This document shows positions 1 through 10,208 of a DNA stretch of 64,000 nucleotides, piece after piece. A program made the position numbers and the translations under genes. This DNA comes from Amanita rubescens (taxonomy: Eukaryota; Basidiomycota; Agaricomycetes; Agaricales; Amanitaceae). Position 1 is the stretch's first letter. Each line of letters starts with the position of its first letter. Where the stretch lies: assembly GCA_015039365.1 (NCBI GenBank), contig WION01000023.1:62001-126000 (forward strand), written 5' to 3'. The notes below the pieces were generated by a model, which was not told the origin of the DNA, did not search any database, and saw nothing but the letters and a program-made list of their open reading frames with translations.

Positions 1-695
1 GTATGACCGCCGCAGGACTTTATGGCAATATCGCAATCAAGGTTATATACACCAATATAGTTGAAGACATGTTTAAAGGCCCTCGGCTTATGAGTTTCAA
101 AGGGTATTTTGTTTGGATGGGTAGGCAATTATTACAATTTTTTTACGTTATCACCGACTGATGCGTGCGATTAGGCCTCGTCATTGTATACTGGGCGATT
201 GGTGCGTACTAAATCCACCCCCCCCCAACGCGTATTTGTACGGTTAACATCGACTTTCCAGCATTCATAGTTGGCTCTGCCATTCCTCAAGTCCAAACAA
301 TCACTGGTATCATCGCCGCAGCTGCAATCATGCAATTTACATATACGTTCCCTCCTCTTCTTTGGTTTGGATACCAAGTTAAAGCCGACGCCATGATCGA
401 GGACAAGGCATACAGTCCAGGTGACGGAAGTAAAGGGCGGATAGACACTTGGAGAAATTGGTCACGTTGGAAGAGGGTAAAAGCCTCTGCTTGAAATATT
501 CGATGTTTGATGTGCTTACAAAGGATACAGGGACTCTTTAGCGGACGATGGCATTTCAAAATGTTCAATCTGACACTTGGCTTGGCGAGCTTTGCAACAG
601 CTTGCTTGGGAATGTGGGCCGCTGCTAAAGTGATTCAGGCGGCGTTCGCGATTTCTGGTGCTGCGACATCGTTTGGATGCACCGCACCCGTGTAA
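1..695 (+). CDS. amino-acid permease (Aa_trans/neutral amino-acid transporter type), 3' part
   Basis: This is the C-terminal half of a multi-pass membrane transporter; the 5' part lies outside the window. My exon model is 1-120, 175-201, 262-476 and 531-695, with GT-AG introns of 53-60 nt and a TAA stop at 693-695. The pieces join in frame to read AAGLYGNIAIKVIYTNIVED, then a hydrophobic AIPQVQTITGIIAAAAIMQF segment, FPPLLWFGYQVKADAM, a polar loop with DTWRNWSRWKRGLFSGRWH, and a last membrane segment ending in SFGCTAPV. The 'YGNIAIKVIYTNI' and 'IPQVQTI..I..A' blocks are typical of fungal neutral amino-acid permeases related to mtr. The family imports amino acids at the plasma membrane. Family assignment is from memory of conserved blocks; the substrate cannot be told. 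Confidence 0.82.
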
Positions 696-1544
696 TGTGT
701 GCGCATCGCGTGCTACGAACTGCGTCCATCTCTGGTTCCAGGTGTTTGGGCCGGGTACATCTGTTGAGGTTGGTATTCTGAGATTAGCATGTTATCGATA
801 GATGTGGCACGCAGATTGCCATCAGACCTTGAGCGTTTCTCTCCCCAAACTGCGGCATGCTCCAAGATTTCCTTAGGCTGACATCGTCACGTAAATCAGA
901 CATTATGCTGAAATCCTTGAATCTTTCGAACCATCCGCCCTCTCTCGGGGCAACACGCAGGCTGGCAGGCGTTCGGATTCAGGGACAAATAAGTGGCATT
1001 GCCTGATGGTATTATAATATTAATAGGTATCGAAACACGCACCGGTTCCAGGGGTCCCTCGTCGCGCATTCTCAACTCTTTGACAAACTCACCCCTTGCT
1101 ACACTCGCACTGCCCTGCGCGAGGCTCTCGACTCTTCGTTCAAACGTAGCAGTTTTACGCTGTCGCTTGAATTACTGTCACACGCGACGCGTGACACCCG
1201 CGTCCAACCTCTCTGATCGCACCCGGGCCATCTATTCCAAGCCTCACATACTAGTAGGTCGAGCCACATGACTCACAGCATGCTTATCACTGCTCTAGCA
1301 TCCATCTTTTTCTGAACCAGACACTCCATTCAAGTTCTTGCTTCACACACTCAATTCTCAACTGTGAACCGTCCAAACACATTATTGTTACTCCTTTCCT
1401 CTTTCTCATCTTCGCCCAATCCCGGCATCACTGTAGTCTCTTGCACTATCCCACTGCCAAACACTTTATTGCTAGTGATGGCAGATAGTGCACTTTCATT
1501 GAGTAATCCAATATGATATCTTTGGCATTATCATCCTCTAATGG
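696..1544. other. intergenic, no gene seen
   Basis: Between the permease stop and the GTPase start I see no convincing reading frame or repeat. The pyrimidine-rich stretch around 1380-1490 is compatible with a fungal promoter and 5' leader of the downstream gene. Confidence 0.5.
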
Positions 1545-4500
1545 ATGGAATCAGGCACAGATGAGACACATGTTAAACTGCTCAGGGAACAATATCTATG
1601 CCCATACTTTCGTATACTTGTCATTGGGAGGGCTATTGCAGGCAAGACAACCATCCTTGAGAAGGTTTGTGGTGTAGCAAAGGGGACAAAACCCATCATA
1701 TATGACAAGGATGGTAAGTCAGTCTGAGCTTGCTTGCGCTTCTTTTGATTGTTGAGTTTGTTGCAGGTAATCAGCTTGAACAGTCTGAAATACATTTGGT
1801 GCCATCACTTGAGGTGAGCCAGATAATGGTGTATGGATGTATCCATACACATGCAATGATGACAGAAACGCTTGCATAATATTGAGCATCAAATTACATA
1901 CCCTGGAAGTAACTTTATCTTCCATGACTCTCAGGGTTTTGAACCTGGTTCAACTGAGGAATTGGAGATTGCTTGGAAGTTCATTGAAAGGAAGTATGCA
2001 GAAACTGAGCTGAAGAATCAGCTACATGTAGTGTTGTGAGGTTAGGTTAAGTCCGGTTAATTGCCCCAAAATTGATTAACTGTAACTGATCAATATAAGT
2101 CAGAAACAAGTCCCAAATGCCAACAGCCTAAGTCAGAAGTATATTGTCCAATACAGAATGATAAACATAATGAAAATTGCATACAAATTAGAGCCTCACA
2201 ACAGCCATGCAAAACTTTGCTCCTCATCAGCATCCCAGAGAACTATGTTTCTGAGTGTGGTGAGGGAAATAGCTAGCAGATTGAACATGAGAAACTAATT
2301 GTATATTGCTTTTTGCATGTCATGGACCACATTGCTAATGAGAAACACAATAATTTTGACATCCCTTCACAAAATACTTCATATCTCATGAACCACTGGG
2401 CCAAATTACATGAATAAGGGCTCAAAATGAAGCTAAGGACCAGCTCTACAAGGTTGCACAATTTAACCGGTCATAACCGGTCATAACCGGTCCGGTTAAG
2501 GTTAGGGAAAGGGCCTAACCTTAACTGATAATTAACTGGTTGAGCAGTTAGGTTCAGTTAAGTTACAGTTAATTGCAGTTACATAACTTAACCTCCCATC
2601 ACTAGCTACATGCAATTTGGTATCTTGCTTTATCCCTTTACATTACTGACTGACCAAGCCACCTGTAGGTACTGTATACCCATGGACAACTCTCATCCTA
2701 TTCAACCTGCAGAACTTGAATTCTTCAACAAAGGGACAGGCAGAGGTAGGTCCTAATGAATTCATATCTCATCTTGTTGGTTTTGGAGGGATTGTTTTCC
2801 CTTAACTATTGTTACCTCCTTTCCATTGATCAACTTTTCACAAAATCTACTAGTACTGACTAGTAAATATTCATTTTACAGTTCCTTTAGTGACTATATT
2901 CACCAAATTTGATACTCAAATAGCCTGTGAATTTGACAAGTTGACTGATGCAAAGGATGAAGATGAGTGGGAGAGGGCCAGGGAAATTGCTGAAAGCACT
3001 TTTCAGACAGTTTATCTCCCTAAAGTTTTGAATGCTAAATATCCTCCTATAGCATATGTGAGATTAGAAGGTGAGAATAGTGAACATTTCTTCCTTGAAA
3101 ATAAAATAAAAATGCTGCTTTATAGACATGGATTTGCCAGAGAAGGATTGCCCTGAATTGACTCAGAAAACTGCTGATGCAATTGATACAAGCATACATC
3201 AACTGTTTGTTCTAACACAGATGAATAATCTGGACTGTTCAGTTAAATCTGCACTTCGGTGAGGGTCACATTCAAAATGTCATTTACTAACATTGACATT
3301 GTTTAGACATGTTCTGAAACATAAACATTGGACATGGGATGATGTCATCATCATAGTTCTTTCAAAATTTCCACATTCCTGGGTATGCATTTTTGTCAAA
3401 CTACACATCAGCATAGGAAATTCAAATGTCAATAGGTGGACAGGGAGGTAGGTGGCATTCATATGGAATGATAAATATCTGCAAAAAAGTTCATTAGGAG
3501 GTAAGTAACATTCCAATACCATCAGATGAAAACAAGATTAGTCATGCTTCAGATGGCTAATAAACAACTGAGTGAAACACAGGTTAGTTGTCACATATTC
3601 TTGGTGGCAGGATCTAATGTTATTGATATCAGTGGGTAAGTACATAACATTGAGCTAGGATAAATCTTATATATTGTCCCATGACAACAGTTTGTGAGTA
3701 ATGCTTCCTTTTGTGATCAGCAGTTTTGTCCCATAATCTACAGGAAGTGAGTAACACTTTTTTTTTTTGGTGAATTATCCCATGGCACATCATATGATCA
3801 ATAGCAAGTGAGTTAATCTATCACTCCAAGCAGACTTGTCAATCCAGTCTCTTGTGGACAGGGAGTGAGCAATACAACATTGCCTCACACCACATCTGAC
3901 CTGCTTAAAGAAAGTAAGCAACATTGATGTTTGTGCAGTTTATCAGATGTAACTCAAGGAACAATAGAAAGTCAGTGACATACTTTATCTGAAAGAGAGT
4001 CCCAGCAAACTTCATTGAATCAACAACAGGAAGTAAGTGACATTTCCTTTCTGTCTGCTGGTAAACTGTCCCAAAACAACAGACAGTAAATATTTTTCCT
4101 TTTCAAAATCTCTTCACAAGCTATTGCAAAACAAATAGGATGTATGTGATACTTGTGTGAGATATGAATTCATCATATGAAGTGCTATTGCAAAAGAGGG
4201 TCAGTGGCATTGTATTCTTTTCTCCCAACTCATTATACCAATTCAATTCTAAAAGGAAGTGAGTGATGCTGGCCACTCTGCTGCAAGACAATTTGGACAC
4301 ATTCTTTTGTTCTACAGACTGTGAGCGATATTGCAAGTTTTGTGAAAAGTAATGAAATCACATCTCCAACAGTCTGTGAGTGACATTGCACATTTTGTGA
4401 AATGCAGTCTCATCACATCATTTCCTATAACAAACAGCTAGTGAGTGATGTTGCACATTTTTTTGAAAGGCAGTCTCACCACATCTTTTCCTGTGACCAA

Positions 4501-6588
4501 TAGCCAGTGAGTAGCATTGCACATTTTGTGGAAGGCAGTCTGATCACATCTTTTCCTATTACAGCTTGTGAGTAGCAGTGGATATTTTGTGAAAGGTAGT
4601 CTCATCACATCTTCTGCTATGACCAACAGCTTGTGAGTGACATAGCACATTTTGTGAAAAGCAGTCTCACCACATCTTTTCCTATGACCAACAGCAAGTG
4701 AGTGACATTGTACACTCTGCAAAAGGCAGTCTCATCACATCTTTCTCTATGACCAACAGCAAGTAAGTAGCATTGCACATTTTGTGAAAGGCAGTCTCAT
4801 CACATCTTTTCCTATGACCAACAGCAAGTGAAGTGCATTACACATTTTGTGAAAGGCAATCTCATCACATTTTTTCCTATCACCAACAGGAAGTAAGTAG
4901 CATTGTACATGTTGTGAAAGGCAATCTCAACAAATCTTCTCCTATGATCAACAGTTTGTGAGTGACATTGCACATTTTGTGAGAAGCAGTCTCATCACAT
5001 ATTACAAACAGCCAGTGAGTGAAATTGCACATTTTGTGAAAGGCAGTCTCCTCACATCTTTTTCTATGACCAACAGCAAGTGAGTGGCATTGCACATTTG
5101 AAAGGCAGTCTCATCACATATTTTCCTATCATCAACAGCCAGTGAGTGACATTGCACATTTTGGAAAGGAGTCTCATCACATCTCTCCTTATGACCAACA
5201 GCATGTGAGTGGCATTTCACATTTTGTGAAAGGCAGTCTCATCACATCTTTTCCTATGACCAACAGCCAGTGAGTGACTTTGCACATTTTGTGAAGGCAG
5301 TTTCATTACATCTTTTCATGTGACCAACAGATTGTCAGTGACATTGCACATTCCGTGAAAGACAGTCTCATCACACCTTTTCCTATGACCAACAGATTGT
5401 CAGTGACATTGCACATTTTGTGAAAGGCAGTCTCATTGCATCTTTCCCTATGACCAACAGTTTGTAAGTGACACATTTGTGAAAGGCAGTCTCATCACAT
5501 CATCTCTTATGACCAACAGTTTGTGGGTGGCATTGCACATTTTGTGAAAGCCTGCAGTCTCATCACATGTTTTCCCTTGACCAACAGTTTGTGAGTGGCA
5601 TTGCATATTTTGTGAAAGGCAGTCTCATCATATGTTTTCCTTTGACCAACAGGTTGTAAGTGACATTGCACATTTTGTGAAAGGCAGTCTCATCACATCT
5701 TTTCCTTACCAACAGCCAGTGAGTGAAATTGCACATTTTGTGAAAGGCAACCTCATCATATCTTTCTTATCACCAACAGCCAGTGAGTGAAATTGCACAT
5801 TTTGTAAAGGCAGTCTGATCACATCTTTCCCTATGACCAACAGCAAGTGAGTGACATTGTACATTCTGTGAAAGGTGGTCTCATCACATCTTTTCCTATG
5901 ACTAACAGCTTGTGAGTGACATTGCACATTTTGTGAAATACAGTCTCATCATATCTTTTCCAATGACCAACAGCTTGTGAGTAACATTGCACATTTGTGA
6001 AAAGTCTCATCACATCTCCTCCCATGACCAACAGCAAGTGAGTGAAATTGCATATTTTGTGAAAATCAGTCTCATCCTATGACCAACAGCAAGTGAGCAA
6101 CATTGTGCATTGTTGTGAAACACACCCTTATCACATCTTTCCTATAAACAATAGCGTGTAAGTGACATTGTACATTGTTGTAAAACAGTCTCATTACATC
6201 TTGTCCCATGACCAACAGAAAGTGAGTTACATTGGATATTGTGTGAAAAGCAGTCTTATGTACTACAATATCAGGAAGTGAGTATTAGCCTCACCTTTTC
6301 TATTTCTTTGCCTTACATTATCACCCATAGATTATAAGATTCCTTTTCAGCTTACCCAATCCTGGGGCCTCATGTAATCATTCCTGACTTACATGATATC
6401 CTTAATTTTCAGGTAAGTGAAACTTGCTCATGAGACATTAATTTCATATCAGTTTGCATGCTAGTGTGTAGGTCTCATAGTACATTGAAGGATTTCCTCT
6501 TTCTTATTACTAGCATGCACTTTTCTCCATGTTTGGAGGTCAACAAGAGAACTTTGCAGTCAATGTATGGTTTTCTTTTCTATTGTAG
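1545..6588 (+). CDS. P-loop GTPase (AIG1/HSR1-like G-domain protein), MITE-interrupted, with a micro-exon array in its 3' half
   Basis: The start is ATG 1545. Exons that join in frame are 1545-1713, 1767-1813, 1887-2028 plus 2613-2619 (split by a MITE), 2669-2745, 2882-3070, 3126-3258 and 3307-3382. Motifs: P-loop GRAIAGKTT (G1), FHDSQGFEPGS (G3, DxxG), FTKFD (G4, TKxD). After ...KFPHSW come 3436-3447 (VDRE), a GAG codon, a 30-nt exon 3553-3582 (MANKQLSETQ), then 44 consecutive 3-nt exons (see the array entry). Terminal exons are 6351-6412 (YPILGPHVIIPDLHDILNFQ) and 6514-6588 (ending GGQQENFAVNVWFSFLL). The last micro-exon and exon 6351 differ in phase by one nucleotide in my model, so one junction is wrong or the gene is damaged. 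Agaricomycetes have many such orphan GTPases. The MITE puts a stop in exon 3, so this copy is probably inactive unless the MITE is spliced out. G-domain call is firm; the 3' half is a model. Confidence 0.72.
2029..2604. mobile_element. non-autonomous hAT-like MITE (576 bp)
   Basis: The ends are inverted repeats: TAGTGTTGTGAGGTTAGGTT on the left and the complement of TAACTTAACCTCCCATCACTA on the right. An 8-bp target duplication GCTACATG lies at 2021-2028 and 2605-2612. TAGTG termini and an 8-bp TSD fit the hAT superfamily. No transposase is encoded. Near the right end are repeated ACCGGT motifs (2466-2497). Removing the element and one TSD copy restores an open GTPase exon reading ...NQLHAIWYCIPMDN..., which confirms the boundaries. 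Confidence 0.88.
3498..6277 (+). repeat. array of ~45 tandem short introns separated by 3-nt micro-exons
   Basis: From 3690 to 6277 the sequence is a run of units of about 50-66 bp. Each ends in a 3' splice-site-like (C/T)AG, then exactly three nucleotides, then a 5' splice-site-like GTGAGT/GTAAGT/GTCAGT. In the 3' two-thirds (4370-6230) the unit is well conserved: GTGAGTGACATTGCAC near the start, CAGTCTCATCACATC in the middle, CCTATGACCAACAG at the end. In the 5' third (3690-4320) the interior is diverged and lengths range 46-59 nt, yet the AG-NNN-GT spacing is kept. Triplets include TGG 3633, TTT 3691, GAA 3744, CAA 3805, GGA 3862, AAA 3911, ACA 4083, GAT 4139, ACT 4318, CTA 4438, CCA 4504, CTT 4565, CAT 5202, ATT 5331, GTT 5653, CGT 6155, GAA 6275. 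None of the 45 is a stop. The triplet is the most variable part of the unit. It may be spliced coding sequence or a satellite born from an intron. Confidence 0.85.
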
Positions 6589-6707
6589 TGCAAAACTGAT
6601 ACTATTGCAATAAGCCTACTGCTTGCCAAATTTTAGTTTGTAAATTATTCCATCTCATTTGCTCTATTTATGCTGAAACTTTCAAGCAATGATTATCATT
6701 GCCAAGT

Positions 6708-9338
6708 CACCTGTTCAGCCGGCGAAATTTTGCTAATTAGCAGTGGTGACTCATTGAGTCACCCTTGCCAGTTAGCAAGCATTCAGGCTTTGTGGCACAC
6801 TTTCAATAATTGCTGAAATTATATAGAGCGATTTTGCACCAAGTCCAGTTTCCCACACCTAAAAATGAAGCATTACCATTTCTGGAAGGTGGGGATATGT
6901 TTGTACATGTTATGACATGGGAAATGGATCAAAAGAAAGGAACAAGGGGATAATTGCCTTATTTGGTAAGATGGGGAAATTCCAAATAAGGAAAGCAAGC
7001 TAGGATGCCATTTTTGGAAGGTTGTGAGGGTGTTTGTACATGTTATGGCACAATTTCCTTTTTTGGAAAAAGTGTCAAACTTCCAAATAAGGCACAAAAT
7101 GGGTCATTCAGGGTCGAATTTCCTAAAAAGGAAATGATTACATAATTTCAGGGTCAATCAATTGTGTAGCCTTGGTCAGTGGCTTTCTAAATGTGGTTGT
7201 ATGACAGTGTTTGGTGTTGATTTCATTGAGATATCCACTGATTGATTTTCAGGGTCAAATTTCCTAAAAAGGAAATGATGACGTAATCTCAGGGTCAATC
7301 AATTGTGTAGCCTTGGTCAGTGGCTTTCTAAATGTGGTTGTATGACAATATTTGGTGATGATTTCATTGAGATATTCACCAATTGTTTTTCAGGGTCAAA
7401 TTTCTAAAAAAGGAAATTGATAATGTAATGTGCGCTTTAGGATCCAGTGGCGCATTTCCAAAAATGGAAATAGCACCCTTCGGACTTGCCATTTTGGGAC
7501 ATATCTGCTCACTGTTGGTGATGATGAGCAGAAAGAAATTGCAATATCTCCCTTAATATTGAATGTTTTTGTGGCGCGTTTTTTGGAACATATTCCTTAT
7601 ATGTATATGCACCTATCCACTATGTTAGAATGTAAAAAATGCGAGTGGTTTCTGTCAGAATGCAACATGTCTTGCTCACTGTTGTCAACAGTGAGGAGCA
7701 AGAAATGACAATATCTCCACCAATACTGGTTATTTGTGTGGCGCTTTTTTTGGTATGTCCCCATTAGGCATATAGGAGGGTATTTGGCATGTCAGAATAC
7801 AAATTGTATGTACCAACCATGCCACAAATGAAATTGGTGTGCTCACTGTCTGCCATGATGAGCAGCCATATCTCCACCAAAACAAGATCTCCCTGTGGCG
7901 CTTTTTTTGATTTGCAATCACATATAACAAAGATAAACATTGGGAGGGTCTCAACAGAGGATCCTTAGGCAAGATTGAGTGGAATGTCCCATTCTTCCTG
8001 ACATGTCAAGTTGTCAGCCACTGTTTCTGTATCATGTTCAGACTTTTATCATGAAACTTAAAATTACACATTAATCAGCAGGGAACTGTGCTTCCAGACA
8101 CCCTGAATGACACTCTGTTATCATAGGAAATCAAGATCTAAAAAGGTGCCACAGAAAGATCTTGTTTTGGTGGAGATATGGCTGCTCGTCATGGCAGACA
8201 GTGAGCACACCAATTTCATTTTGGCATGATTGGTGCATAGAATTTGTATTCTGACATGCCAAATACCCTCCTATATGCCTAATGGGGACATACCAAAAAA
8301 AGCGCCACACAAATAACCAGTATTGGTGGAGATATTGTCATTTCTTGCTCCTCACTGTTGACAACAGTGAGCAAGACATGTTGCATTCTGACAGAAACCA
8401 CTCGCATTTTTTACATTCTAACATAGTGGATAGGTGCATATACATATAAGGAATATGTTCCAAAAAACGCGCCACAAAAACATTCAATATTAAGGGAGAT
8501 ATTGCAATTTCTTTCTGCTCATCATCACCAACAGTGAGCAGATATGTCCCAAAATGGCAAGTCCGAAGGGTGCTATTTCCATTTTTGGAAATGCGCCACT
8601 GGATCCTAAAGCGCACATTACATTATCAATTTCCTTTTTTAGAAATTTGACCCTGAAAAACAATTGGTGAATATCTCAATGAAATCATCACCAAATATTG
8701 TCATACAACCACATTTAGAAAGCCACTGACCAAGGCTACACAATTGATTGACCCTGAGATTACGTCATCATTTCCTTTTTAGGAAATTTGACCCTGAAAA
8801 TCAATCAGTGGATATCTCAATGAAATCAACACCAAACACTGTCATACAACCACATTTAGAAAGCCACTGACCAAGGCTACACAATTGATTGACCCTGAAA
8901 TTATGTAATCATTTCCTTTTTAGGAAATTCGACCCTGAATGACCCATTTTGTGCCTTATTTGGAAGTTTGACACTTTTTCCAAAAAAGGAAATTGTGCCA
9001 TAACATGTACAAACACCCTCACAACCTTCCAAAAATGGCATCCTAGCTTGCTTTCCTTATTTGGAATTTCCCCATCTTACCAAATAAGGCAATTATCCCC
9101 TTGTTCCTTTCTTTTGATCCATTTCCCATGTCATAACATGTACAAACATATCCCCACCTTCCAGAAATGGTAATGCTTCATTTTTAGGTGTGGGAAACTG
9201 GACTTGGTGCAAAATCGCTCTATATAATTTCAGCAATTATTGAAAGTGTGCCACAAAGCCTGAATGCTTGCTAACTGGCAAGGGTGACTCAATGAGTCAC
9301 CACTGCTAATTAGCAAAATTTCGCCGGCTGAACAGGTG
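6708..9338. mobile_element. large foldback (palindromic) element, 2631 bp
   Basis: Two near-identical inverted arms (about 6708-7935 and 8120-9338) surround a spacer of roughly 185 bp. The termini are CACCTGTTCAGCCGGCG and its complement. An 8-bp duplication TGCCAAGT sits at 6700-6707 and 9339-9346. Identical open frames of 92 codons (7430-7708 +, 8338-8616 -) and 74 codons (6873-7097 -, 8949-9173 +) occur in both arms simply because the arms are copies; neither looks like a protein. The arms are rich in short palindromes of the TTTCCTAAAAAGGAAA type and carry an internal direct repeat (about 7130-7250 and 7250-7395). The 8-bp TSD points to hAT or a P-like group, but the termini fit neither classic consensus. 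Confidence 0.85.
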
Positions 9339-9384
9339 TGCCAAGTTATCATTTTGGATCAATAAACCATTTCTGCCATCAGTC

Positions 9385-9643
9385 ATGGAAGCTTTTGATC
9401 AATTCAAGCAAAATGGCTTTATTGAGAAGCTGAAGACTGACATTACACCTCAGACTAATCTTATGCATTTTGGTCATCAAGAACTTGTTGAATTCCTCTA
9501 CAAACAGGTGACTGACATTGATGGTATGTGCTTTATCTACTCATGTGCCACATATGAACAATTTATGGCAAAGCAAACACTTCTTTGCTTTGGGATCGGG
9601 AGACAAAAAATGATGCAAGGGCAACCATGGCAGCATTGCTTGC
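9385..9643 (+). pseudogene. unrecognised host gene fragment, cut by gypsy A
   Basis: ATG 9385 opens a frame reading MEAFDQFKQNGFIEKLK and on through QELVEFLYKQVTDIDG, with a likely 5' splice site GTATGT at 9523. A second exon ending about ...WDRETKNDARATMAALLA runs into the gypsy A LTR at 9644, where the frame is lost. The protein looks charged and helical; I do not recognise the family. The 8-bp duplicated site of the foldback element lies 39 bp upstream of the ATG, so the palindrome may sit in this gene's promoter. Confidence 0.45.
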
Positions 9644-10159
9644 TGTTATGATCACGTCAATCTCCACCTACAATGTGTCCACGCTAAAAGCGCTTGACAA
9701 AGTAGACTAAGTCCAACGGACAAGTCAAACAATAGGTGAACGAATAAGCTAAGTGATAAGACGACTATGAGGAGTCTTATCCTTGAGGACGATAATGAAC
9801 GGAGTAGAAACGATGTTCTTTAGGCGAGATGAGGTGATATTGATAAAGACAAACTAAGTCGAACTTAAGGTTCAACGTTACAGTACATCGGTTTATATAC
9901 ATGTACAGAAACACATCCGTATCGTAAGTAGAACAAGGGCGATAGCAAGTATAGGTAGAACAGGAGGCATAAGGGATGGTACGCGTATGAACAAGGGGTT
10001 GGGCATAGGGTAAACGGAATGGGGATCGATAAGGGAACAAGGTAGTCCGTTTGATGAACATAATGGGGATATGTCAAGGGGATGGGTGTATACGAAAAAG
10101 TAAGCATGTCCGACGTGTCATGTAATCATAATGTAGGAGTCCGTACCATGTTTGTAACA
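9644..10159 (-). repeat. 3' LTR of gypsy A
   Basis: On the plus strand it begins TGTTATGATCACGTC and ends GTTTGTAACA, so TG...CA termini are kept. It aligns with the B and C LTRs (TGTTACAACACGG ... GAGTTCGTAACA when read in element orientation) but is longer and diverged. Next to it, on the internal side, CTAGCTCTCCTCTACG is the complement of the polypurine tract also found in element C (55168-55182). Confidence 0.85.
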
Positions 10160-10208
10160 CTAGCTCTCCTCTACGTTGTTGACCGCAACAACAATATGCG
10201 GGTATCCT

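Noticed and set aside
4438..6037. Minus-strand repeat proteins (frames such as MQCHSLAVGHRKRCEETAFH)
   Set aside because: They are read-throughs of the 63-bp repeat on the wrong strand; frames open and close with unit length and overlap each other.
3690..6277. CRISPR-like array (regular ~63-bp units with short variable parts)
   Set aside because: The variable part is only 3 nt, there are no palindromic repeats with ~30-nt spacers and no cas genes, and the setting is eukaryotic with introns.
6565..6588. A 24-nt GT...AG intron that would extend the GTPase gene to 6636
   Set aside because: Too short for spliceosomal removal; the simpler reading stops at TAG 6586-6588.
7430..8616. Duplicate 92-aa and 74-aa proteins in opposite orientation
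   Set aside because: They are identical only because they lie in the two arms of a palindrome; composition is not protein-like.
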